NCBI GenBank assembly: GCA_007449985.2
Contig: VIIQ02000002.1
Coordinates: 868,001 to 932,000, forward strand
Length of the DNA: 64,000 nucleotides
Direction of reading: 5' to 3'
DNA from: Desmodesmus armatus
Taxonomy: Eukaryota; Chlorophyta; Chlorophyceae; Sphaeropleales; Scenedesmaceae
The notes below the pieces were generated by a model. That model saw only the letters and a list, made by a program, of their open reading frames with translations, ran no database searches and was not told the DNA's origin. Below, piece by piece: positions 1 through 9,590 of the stretch (positions are counted from its first letter, which is position 1; the number at the start of each line of letters is the position of its first letter). The position numbers and the translations under genes were made by a program.

Positions 1-3000
1 CTGGCTGTGGCTGCTGCTGCTGGGTGCCTCTGGAGCTGCTGGTGCCGCAGGATCAGCACTAGCAGGACTCTCCTGCCCAGCAAACAGGCCAGCGCCGCCT
101 CTCTCATGCATGGCAGCCACGCCATGTGCCACCGTGCTGATGAAGGTGCGAGCTGCTGCTGGGTTGGGGGAATTGCTGCGTCTGTCTAGTGGGGTGCCTG
201 CTGTTGCAGCCTGTGCTGGAGGCTGCTGCAGCTGCTGGCTGGGGGTCACCTTGTGCAGCGTAGGTGCTCCTTTTCCTGCAGGTGTGTGTGGGACTGGTGC
301 TGGGGTGGCAGCAGGAGCAGCAGGAGCAGCCCCGACTGCAGCGGGCATGATGTGCTGGGGTAGTGCGGCAGGTGTGCTGGAGAAGGATGGGACTGCCTGC
401 AGGCCTGGCCCCTGTGCTGAGCTGGACTCCTGCAGGACCCATGCTGCATGAGCATCAGCAGGATCAGGCTTGAGTGTGTACTGTGTCCCATTGACACTCA
501 ACAGCACCGGCCCCTCATAGTGGTGTTGTGGCTGCAGGCCTCCTGCGCCTGCCTGCTGCTGCCCAGCACCAGCACTGGCACCACCAGAACCTCCCTGGGC
601 TGCTGCATGTGCTGGTGCGCTGCCAAGGGTCTCTGCTGCGCCATGGGCCCGCATGAAGCCTTCAATAGCGCTGCACACGGCTTCCACCAGCCAGGGTGGT
701 GCTGGCACACTTTCCAGCACACCACCAGGAGGTGCCCACTGCACAGGCCCCTCCACCCTCACCCCGCGCTGCCACCAGACCCCAGAGGCAGCATGGTGCG
801 GGTCATCATGGCTGCTGCTAGCAGTAGCCTGGTCTAGTGCAGGGCCCTGCCCTGCAGCCCAGGGCTGCCCCAGCTCAAGCAAGGCACTGCCAACAGCTGC
901 TGTGCTGCCTTGCCTAAGCCAGTGGTCCCCGGGAGTCCCGGCTGCCGCCAGGCTGTGTGTTGTGCCGAGCACTGACAGCCCTGCGCTGCTGCTGTCAGCT
1001 TCGCCATGCGGCTGCCATTGGGTGAAGTTGATGAACAGCTGGATGCAGCCAGGGATGCTGACCATGTGCAGGACTGTGAGCTGTGGATCGCTGGGCTGGC
1101 CGTCTGGGCCTGTCAGCCGGGATTCGCCTGCCCACACGGAGCGCGCCACCATGGACTGAAGGTTGGAGGCTGCTGCTGGAGTGAAACGAGCTGGCACCTG
1201 GGGGCACAAGGACACATGGGTATTCGCTTGCAAATGATGATTCATGCACACGGGACGTGTTGTCTGACAGGAGGCAATGTGCCGCCACCTTGTGTGGCCG
1301 ATGTACACAAATGATTTTTCTGTGCAAAGCACCACACAGTCGCTGGCAAAGTAGGAACCATGTGTATCTGCACATATGTCAATGTTGGTTCTGAAAGGCG
1401 TAGCTGTACTGACACAGGCCGGCCGGTGCGCCAGTGACATCTCAGTGTGAGTGCAAAACACATTTGCGATGTGATTTTATGGCGCGCGCCTTCACTTGAC
1501 CCCACTCACCTTGACTGACAGGGTCACATGTTGCAGAGGCGACCGGTACAGCGCATTGGGCGGCAGGGCCTGTGCTGACATTGGTGCTGATGCTGCGCTG
1601 GTGCCATACAGCGAGCTGGCAGGCCTGCCAGCAGGGCTGATCCCCGCTGCTGTTGTCCCAGTTGCTGCAGGGTTCCAGGGCGAGGGCAGGCACACGCCTA
1701 GGGGACGCACCAGAGGCACTGGCATGGCTGGAACAGCAGCCCGCCCTGAGGGCCCCAGGGTGGCACCTGCTGTTGTCGCTGAGCTGGCACCTGCTGCTGC
1801 TCTCAAAGTGGTGGCTGCTGCTGCCGAGTTCGCACTCGCTGCACCTGCTGCAGGCCTCAATGCTGCATGCACTGCTGCTGCCTGCATGGCCATTGGTATG
1901 CTGGGGGTGGTGCCTGGCTGTGCTGCAACCACAAAAGAGGCAGGTGCACTCGCTGGTGCTGTAGCTGCAGGAGGGACACCCCCGGGCTGGATGCCAGACG
2001 CCGTGAAGCTGGCCAAATCCAGCCGGGGGGGAGGTGGGGGTGGACGTCCTGCTGCTGCTGGTGCTGAGTCATCAGCTGGAGCGGGGGCGAAGGGGATGAG
2101 GCCGCTCTTCTGGCTAACAGCAGCACCCTGGGCGGTACCTTCACGTGCCCTTGGCTGCTGGTTGCTGCTGTGACGGCCCTGCCCTGCTGCCCGCATGCTG
2201 CCAGGACCTGCGTTGAAGTTTTCGAGCGTGACATCTGGCTGCAGCGTCCCCTGTGGTGACGTGCTGACAGGTGCTGTGATGCTGCCGCTGGGGTCTGTAA
2301 GGGACTGCATGCTGGGCAGCACCTCTAGGGCGCTGCCGCTGCTGCTGCCGCCACTAGCACCCGCCAGGCCTGCCAGCGGTGCGCTGACTGCGCGCAGGGG
2401 GCTGGGCTGTGGCAGGCCCACGAAAGCGGGCACGAACAGCCGCCCTGCTGCGCCAGCCTGTGAGAGCCCACCAGGCTTGGCCTGCCCATGCTCGTGCTCA
2501 TGCATCTGCGGGTGCAGGCATTGATCAGAGGCTGGGACTAGGTCTTCCTCCTGATCATCTGATGATGGGCACTCCGCCAGCTGCAGTTGCTTGTGGCCGC
2601 TGCTACTGTGGCCGGCAGCGGGCGCACTGTGCTGCTGAGTCAGCAAGGGCAAAGGGATGTGATGGCTGCTGCTGCTGGTGGTAGTGGTGCTGCTGCTGCG
2701 ACCAGAGTTGAAGCTTGTACTGAAGCTGGTGGTGGAGGCCAAGGAGGGTGCTCCGTGCAGCGAAGGGGGTGGGAGGGTGCTGCTGCTGTCATGGTGCTGG
2801 AAGGCTGGACGTCTATGCATGCTGCTTGCGGATTTGCGTCCCACAAACGTATCTCGTGGGCTCGCTGATGATGGCTTCAAGCCTTGTGCAGCATGCCCTG
2901 CGGCCTCGCTAGCTGATGCAGCACCCCTGCCAGAAGCAACAGGGGGCCCACCCTGATCGTGGGGTGCCGTGCTGCGTGTGCCATAGTGCTTATCTGACCA

Positions 3001-3126
3001 TGTCAACAGCAAGTAAGTGAGCAGGGCACCAGCTGCTCCAACAAGGGCAAAGCTGATGTATAGCACAACATTTGAAGCTGAGGAATAAGCCTCCAGGCTG
3101 GCAACAGCATCCACCGACATGTTCAT
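1..3126 (-). CDS. N-terminally membrane-anchored, low-complexity protein (3' end outside window)
   Basis: Two exons are visible. Exon 1 (3126-1510) ends at a GTGAGT donor. Exon 2 starts at 1197 after a CCCCCAG acceptor, joins in phase 0 and stays open to base 1, so the C-terminus is missing. Residues ~19-42 form one hydrophobic segment (VVLYISFALVGAAGALLTYL), followed by a long Ser/Ala/Gln/Pro-rich stretch. Just before and after the intron there is a structured patch, HVTLSVKV, then ~35 residues on LTVLHMVSIPGCIQLFI. Its spacing (beta strand, ~30-residue helix, xPGCxxL) recalls a C-terminal module I associate with chlorophyte SBP-box proteins, but no SBP zinc-binding domain is visible; this is weak inference. 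The ATG at 3126 is the first in frame, with an AT-rich stretch about 40-50 bases upstream. Function unknown. Confidence 0.6.
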
Positions 3127-3717
3127 CGCGGCAGCAACTAAGCCAATCTACCGATGTTCGGGCTTATTAAAAATGCATGATGATTGGGTATTGCGCGTGT
3201 GGCACAACGGCTTGAGTCATGGCCGGTGCAACAGGAACCAGATCACTATGTCCTCAACCATTGGAATGAAATTAAGTAGAGTATAATGGTGATGGTCAAT
3301 CAAACACTCGATGGTTGGGGCGTTTCCGTACATGCTGATACATCCACATGTGGATCCATGTACATGGAAGGGCCACACGCCAAATGCATTGTGCATTGAG
3401 GTACAGACAGCATAGAAACCAGGACATTTATGAATCATGAGGTGTACTAGGGTCAGCTTTCACCCCCAGGCTGTTACCGTAACGTGTTGAGCTGCCTCAC
3501 GGTCGCTGGTGCGCGCAACTGAGCTGAACCATAGAACTTATCATACTCATTACGACTTAACGCATCCCCAACGTTGTATTGAGCGAATGTACTGACGCAC
3601 ACCATCTTCCCGCGCTCGTGTGTGCTTGCTTGACGCAGTGACTCCTCCTCTTTGGCAACTTGTTTGTAAACAGGAGACAGCGCGATCACAAAAGCAGACT
3701 TGCAGTACCAGCTTGCC
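3127..3717. other. Intergenic region between divergent genes
   Basis: No coding signal is seen. An AT-rich patch at 3163-3177 (TTTTTAATAAG on the minus strand) could be the core promoter of the leftward gene. From about 3466 the sequence is homologous to 6780-7009 upstream of the second secreted-protein gene, so the shared promoter and 5' leader probably lie at 3466-3717. Confidence 0.5.
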
Positions 3718-4852
3718 ATGGCGCGCTGCGCCTTGTTGTCTGTGTTGTTGCTGCTCAGCTGTGTGCTGCATGCTGCTGCTAGTGATATCACTGGCATCGA
3801 TGTGGTAGCAACAGTGGCGTCACAAGTAGACGCAAGCATTGAGCTAGCATCAGGCGAGGAGGCAATACCACAGGGCAAACAAAGCGAGATCTACGATGCT
3901 GCGACCCTTGACAGAAAAGCACACAAGCTGGGAAAGTGCCTCACCCTGGACAGGAAGCACATCGTGACCTGTGGTGGACATGCGATTGAACCCAGGTAAG
4001 TGGTCACCACCTTAAGTTCAGATGGTCCTTGCTGATGTGGTGGCAGCTTGGGCTGACTAATGTTGCTACCTGTCTGGCGTGTTCTGCAGGCCTCCAAAGC
4101 ATGTGTCATACAGTGCAGCCCTGGCCAAAAGAAAAGCCAACCGTTATGCAGCTCACAGCAACTCAAACCCCTACATCCAGCATTCTACATTGAGGTACCC
4201 ACACAGCAAGCAGAGATATGCCATGGCTGTTAGCGAGGCATATCCAGAGCTGGACCACTCAACCCCGACAGCCGGCAGTGCGCACCAAAAGGGTTCCCCA
4301 GCGCGCCTGGCCCAGCAAGCCAGCAAAAAGCAGAAGCAGCTTAAGCCCCTACCCACTCACGTAAGCCCAGGTGCATTGCAGTGGCACGAGCTTGAGGCAG
4401 ACATCCCAGAGTATGGCAGCTCAAATACGCAGCAGCGGACAGCCACAAAGGTGCAGCAGCAGCGGAAGTTCAAGGTGTCCAAGTATGTGGCCACACCCAC
4501 CAAGTTGGCACCTGACAACCACCAGGCAGCTGACGGTGTCACAGCAGATCCAGAGGGCTCAACTTTTTCAGGAATTGAGTACCAGCAGCAACCAGCTGGG
4601 TACAGTCAACCAAAGCCTGTCAGGGTGTCCTTGCGCTCCTTCACACCGCCTCTGCCACCCTCGCTTCAAGTTGACCAGCATGAAAACAAAACAGCCACCA
4701 TTCCACCAGCAGATGCAGATCAACGTACAGGAAAGGATGCACATGCGAAGCAGGAGCTGGTGCAGGGGCAGGATGCTTATGGGGCAGAGGAGCAGGAGCT
4801 CCTGCTGGTTGACGCCGCCAATGCTTTAGGGCGGTGGCCGACCCCAGGCTGA
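3718..4852 (+). CDS. Secreted protein, tandem paralogue 1 (frameshifted C-terminus)
   Basis: Exons 3718-3995 and 4090-4852 give 346 residues; intron GTAAGT...TTCTGCAG. The ATG at 3718 was preferred to the one at 3700 because the paralogue at 7010 begins with the same MARCALLS. Residues 1-~22 are a clear signal peptide (Leu-rich core, HAAAS cleavage region), so the product should enter the secretory pathway. Blocks shared with the paralogue include LDRKAxKLGKCLTLDRKH, a CGG motif, PPKHVxYSAALAxRKA and LDHSTPTAGSAHQ. Relative to the paralogue there is a net five-base difference around 4800-4850 that ends the frame early. The remaining C-terminal part (Gln/Glu/Lys-rich, ending SHEYWTTLSVQA) stays open in another frame at 4834-5043. 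This is either a real truncation or a consensus error. No known domain recognised. Confidence 0.72.
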
Positions 4853-5531
4853 CTTCTGCAGCAGGCAAGGAACAGGAGGAAGTCAAGAAGCAAAACCAGG
4901 AGCAGGAGCAGAAGCAGGGTCAGAAGCAGAAGGAGGAGCAGGAGCAGGAGCAGGGGCAGGCTGCAGCAGATGTGGATGTGACAAGTCATGAATACTGGAC
5001 CACCCTTTCCGTACAAGCTCACAAACCTGCATTGACTGCATGAATGTCCAACGTGTGATCATGGCTCAGTCTGGGATGGGTTGCATAAAGCCAGGTGGGG
5101 GCTGTTGAGTATGGCTGGAATATCGCTGCACTGGTGACCTTCAACTTGAAGGTCATGTTGAACATATCATATCGGATATGATATGCAGCCCCAGAAACAG
5201 TGTTGGCAAAGCGGTGATTGGCATCTGTATGCATACGCATGTGATACACCATGTCTGCTCATGCTTGCCACAGTGTGGCAGAGCTGTCCGGCTGATAACA
5301 CAGTGGGTCACATGTGCACACCCAGGGGCTGACGGACAACTGTTGTCCAGTGTGATTCTTCCTCCTTGAATCGCGATCGTGCAGTGACGGGGCGCAGCCA
5401 GAAATAGATGGGCTGCGGTCAGATTCCTGTCTGACTGGTGTCTGTAGCATATGGTTGGCGAGACCATCCGATGTCGGGTTCCAAGGCTGCAGAAACAACT
5501 TTATTACGCATGTCAGCAGTTCCAGCTGCTC
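4853..5531. other. 3' flank of secreted-protein gene 1
   Basis: 4853-5043 is the out-of-frame remnant of the gene's C-terminus. From about 5090 the sequence aligns with the flank of the second gene (8320 onward), so it belongs to the duplicated unit and probably holds the 3' UTR. A perfect 11-bp inverted repeat with a one-base spacer (CATATCATATC/GATATGATATG) lies at 5163-5185. Confidence 0.55.
5163..5185. repeat. Perfect short palindrome
   Basis: Eleven-base arms CATATCATATC and GATATGATATG are separated by one G. It lies in the 3' flank of secreted-protein gene 1. The matching place in the second copy (about 8370) has only GGTGTGATGTGCAG, so the palindrome is not conserved between the copies. 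Confidence 0.8.
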
Positions 5532-5945
5532 AGGTACTCACTGAGGTGCCAAACCCCTCAGGCTGAGGGCGTCAGACACGCATATGTGGCTGCGATGCTG
5601 ACTGTGCATGCGGCTTAGGTACACACTGAGGTGCCAAACCCCTCAGGCTGAGGGCATCAGACACGCATATGTGGCTGCGATGCTGACTGTGCATGCGGCT
5701 CAGGTACACACTGAGGTGCCAAACCCCTCAGGCTGAAGGCATCAGACACGCATATGTGGCTGCGATGCTGACTGTGCATGCGGCTCAGGTACACACTGAG
5801 GTGCCAAACCCCTCAGGCTGAGGGCGTCAGACACGCATATATGTGGCGGCGATGCTGACTGTGCATGCGGCTCAGGTACTCACTGAAGTGCCAAACCCCT
5901 CAGGCTGAGGGCGTCAGACACGCATATATGGCTGCGATGTAGAGT
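5532..5945. repeat. 85-bp minisatellite, five copies
   Basis: Units begin with AGGTAC(A/T)CACTGA at 5532, 5617, 5702, 5787 and 5874. The spacing is 85, 85, 85 and 87 bases; the fourth unit has an extra AT. Units are nearly identical and contain GCCAAACCCCTCAGGCTGA and CATATGTGGCTGCGATGCTG. The last copy is partial and runs into unique sequence. The corresponding flank of the paralogue holds one diverged unit at about 8700-8760, so expansion took place in copy 1 only. Confidence 0.92.
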
Positions 5946-7009
5946 GTGCATTTGGGAAATGTGCGTGCATGCACCTGGTGGGTGCAAAGGTAGGGCAAAG
6001 GGAACAACTCTTGGTGTAGGACACTGACCTGCAGCTGCTGGAATTGGCGTGGAGACACCATACATCACAAGCATGGCTGATTGATGCTTTGGTGAGATGC
6101 TGGTTCCACTAATCATATTTTTCCTGCTCTGTTTGGCTGGGGATGTTGTTGAGGGTAGAGATAAGAACTGGCACATTCCTTTGGTTACACAGTGTGTAGC
6201 TGCAGCCCGGTGTGACCTCGGCTGGGCTGCAGGTTCTGTGCTGTTGTGCCACTATGCCACAGGCGCATTATTGACCTGGGGGCCAGGCACAAAGGATGGC
6301 AGCCCTTGCTGTGGGTTGCCATTTTGTGATCGATCAGCGTGTGTGTGGGTGATGTGCGCGGGTGTTGAAGAACTTGGTGAATCAGCATGGAGCCTCTAAG
6401 GTCTGTGGTGACTGCAGAACCAAGTTGACTCACAGCAAAGGGATGATGTTTGTGGCAAAGAGCATGCACCCAGGGAGTATGTGGGGCTCCTGCCAACACA
6501 ATGCTTGCCAGCCTTGCCCTGCTTGGCCTGATTGGGTACAGTACCGGCCCAACGGCATGACTCCTGCCTGGCGCTGCAACGCAAACAAAGATCTGATGAT
6601 TATGTTCCAAGCTGCCACGCACCTTGGAATCTGTAGTGGTTTGTGCGTTTTCGTGAAATTGATGTACATGGCAGGGGCCCTCCTTCAAATGCGTACACTG
6701 CACATCGGAACTTTAAACATTATGATTCAACAAATACAGCTCTGGTTCATGACGTGTACCAGCTTCAGCTGTCATTGCCAGGCTGTTGACCTTTTGAGCT
6801 GCCTCGCGGTCGCTGGGGCGCGTAACTGAGCTGAAACAGAGATTTTCACTAACTATATACCACGTGAAGCAACCCAATGCTGCATCAAACCCATGTACTG
6901 ACTTACGCCATCTTCCCGCGCTCGTGTGTGCTTGCTTGACTCCTCCTTGTGTTCAAAAACCAGGAAACTGCTTGAACTCAAAACCAAGGTTGAAGTGTGA
7001 CAGCTTGCC
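5946..7009. other. Spacer between the tandem paralogues
   Basis: No gene is supported. Patches align with 8760-9430 (for example ACACAGTGTGTAGCTGCAGC at 6186 and 9041). From about 6780 the sequence matches the upstream region of gene 1 (TTGAGCTGCCTC, CGGTCGCTGG), so the second unit's promoter and leader lie at about 6780-7009. Confidence 0.5.
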
Positions 7010-8259
7010 ATGGCGCGCTGCGCCTTGTTGTCTGGGTTGCTGCTGCTCAGCTGTGTGCTGCATGCTGCTAGCAGCGCTGCCAGTGATGTGGTAGCGACAG
7101 TGGCGTCACAAGTGGACCCAAGCTTAAAGCCAGCAGCAAAGGAGGAGGCTGAAGCACATGACATTCAAAGTGAGATCTACAGCGCTGCCACCCTTGACAG
7201 GAAGGCACGCAAGCTGGGAAAGTGCCTTACCCTGGACAGGAAGCACATGATGAACTGTGGTGGGGATGCGTTAGAACCCAGGTAGGTGTCACAAGATAAA
7301 TTTGATAAGTCAGTGTGCTTGAAAGTTCTGCTGAATTGGAGGCAGCGTGATCAAACTATCGTCGCTACCAATCTGGCGTGATCTGCAGGCCTCCAAAGCA
7401 TGTGCCATACAGTGCAGCCCTGGCCAACAGGAAGGCCAAACTTTATGCAGCCCTCAACAACTCAAACCACTACCAACCTACAATGAGGTACCCACACAGC
7501 AAGCAGCAGTATGTCAGGGATGTCAGCAGGGCATATCCAGAGCTGGACCACTCCACCCCGACAGCCGGCAGTGCGCACCAGCAGGGTCCTCCAGCGCCCC
7601 TGTCCCAGCAAGTCAGCAAAAAACACAAGGAGCATAAGCCCCCTCGCGTAAGTGCATGGGCATTGCGGTGGCACGAGGCAGACAGCCCAGACTATGGCAG
7701 CTCAAGCACCCAGCAGCGGACAGCCACGAGGGTGCAGAAGCAGCGGAAACTCAAGGTGTCCAAGTACGTGGCCGCACCCACCAAGTTGACACCAGGCAAC
7801 CACCAGGCGGCTGATGGTCACACAGCAGATTCAGAGGCTTCAGGTTATGCGGAAATCGATCACCAGCAGCAGCATGCTGGGTACAGCAAAATGAAGCCTG
7901 ACAGGCTCTCCTTGCGCTCCACTGCGCCGCCTCTGCCACCCTCCTTTCAAGTTGACCAGCATGAAAAGAAACCAGCCACCACTCCATCAGCAGATGCAAA
8001 GCATCGCACAGAACAGGATGCACATGCGAAGCAGGAGCTGGTGCAGGAGCTGGATGCCTATAGGGCAGAGGAGCAGGAGGGCGCGGATGCTGTGGTTCAG
8101 CCCGGAGCGGCGGCTGATGCCAGGCTCACTTCTGCAGCGGGCAAGGACCAGGAGGAAGTCAAGAAGCCAGAACAGGAGCAGGAGCAGGAAACGGACGTGG
8201 ATGTGACAGGCCATGAATACTGGACCACCCTTTCCCTTCAAGCCGTCAAGTCTGGGTGA
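7010..8259 (+). CDS. Secreted protein, tandem paralogue 2 (full length)
   Basis: Exons 7010-7281 and 7389-8259 give 380 residues; the intron (GTAGGT...ATCTGCAG) sits at exactly the same codon as in the first paralogue. A signal peptide covers residues 1-~20 (MARCALLSGLLLLSCVLHAA). Then comes a conserved block with LGKCLTLDRKH and an MNCGG pair of Cys-region residues. A basic, Tyr-rich middle follows (SKYVAxPTKL, TAPPLPPSFQVDQHE), then an acidic/Gln-rich tail ending HEYWTTLSLQAVKSG. This copy has the uninterrupted C-terminus and is the better guide to the ancestral protein. The family is not one I recognise; a cell-wall or extracellular-matrix role is possible but only inferred from secretion. 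A TGTAA signal occurs at 9359. Confidence 0.78.
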
Positions 8260-9590
8260 CTAGATGAATGGCCACCACTTGACCGTTGATCCATTTTTGC
8301 TGGTTTGCATGACATGTGGGGGCTGTTGAGCGTGGCTGCACAATCTGCTACACTGGTGGCCTTGAATGTGTTGTACGGTGTGATGTGCAGCCACAGAAAC
8401 AGTGTGGGCGAGCCGGTGATCGACATGTGTATGCATATCCGCACCTTAGGTCGTGTCTGCTGATGCTTGCCCAAGTGTGGCAGAGCTAACAGGGTGATAA
8501 TGGAGTGGGTTGCATGTGTAGACTCAGGGGCTGGTGGACAACGCTGCCTCCGTGCAACTGCGGTCCTAAAGCCTTCAGTCAGTGGGCTGCGATCGGGTTC
8601 TGCACGGCCATGATTGGCGAGGGCAAAAAAGGTTACTGGCTGCAGAAACAACGTCATTGCGCATGTCATCACTTCCAGCCGCTGCACCAGGGACTTAATG
8701 CGGTGTCAAGCCCCTCAGGCTGAGGGCATCAGACATGCATATGTGGCTGCAATGCATGTGGCAAATGTGCACGCATGCACTTTGTGGGTGCGATGGTAGG
8801 GCAAAGGGGCATAGCACTCACCTGCACCTGTTGGGGTTGGTATTGTTCGACATCAGCGTTCCAAGGTCACAAGCATGGGTGTTTGATGTTGTCACAAGGT
8901 TTGGTGAGACTTGTGGGTATGCATGTGCCAGCAGTATGCTTGGCCAATTATCAGGATTTTCCTGCTCATATGGTGTCTGAGGGTGTTGATAGGCAGGTCA
9001 ACACTGTTGCGTTCAGCGGAACTGCGCAGCTCCTTTGAAAACACAGTGTGTAGCTGCAGCCAGCTGGTGTGACCAGTCACAGTGTGGGCTGCCAGGTTGT
9101 GATCAGAGTGTGTATGGGTGGTTTGTGCGGTGCTCAATGTTACAGGTGCACCAGTATAGAGCATCCAAGGTCTGTGGTAGCTGCAGAAGCTAGCAGAACA
9201 AGGTCGACTCACAGCCAAGCCTTGAAGGGATGCTGCGGGTGGAACAAGGGTTCAACATCCTGCTGAGCAACCGTGAAATTGCGACTGGAGGATGCAACAT
9301 GATCTCGATAACAAAAGTGTGTGCGCATGTACTGAGCACAACTGCCATGACTAACCCATGTAATGAGAAGTGCACAGGATCACGTCATCGCTTACTGAAT
9401 GAGCGTTCACGCGTTTCAGAAGGTCATTGATCAGTGCGCTGGCCATCCTTCAGCTGCAGCTGTCGATGCTTTTGACTTTGAACTGTTCACCAGCTGATTG
9501 AGGCTGATTCAGCAGCAGGCCTCTGTCACCAAGCTTCAGTTTTCAGTCAGCTCAAGCTGCAGCAGTCAATCTGACTGATGAAGGCTTCAG
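8260..9590. other. 3' flank of paralogue 2 and upstream region of the large IQ/Trp-repeat gene
   Basis: 8260-9430 is homologous to the flank of paralogue 1, including one relic unit of the 85-bp repeat near 8700-8760. A TGTAA at 9359-9363 is a possible polyadenylation signal. The stretch 9440-9590 (CTTCAGCTGCAGCTGTCGAT) still resembles the duplication boundary and must include the promoter of the next gene. No other coding signal. Confidence 0.5.

Noticed and set aside
4801..4850. A short intron restoring the C-terminal frame of paralogue 1
   Set aside because: The only GT...AG candidate there is 22 bases, too short, and does not restore the frame.
5532..5945. The 85-bp array as a CRISPR array
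   Set aside because: Units are contiguous with no unique spacers, and the genome is a nuclear eukaryotic one.
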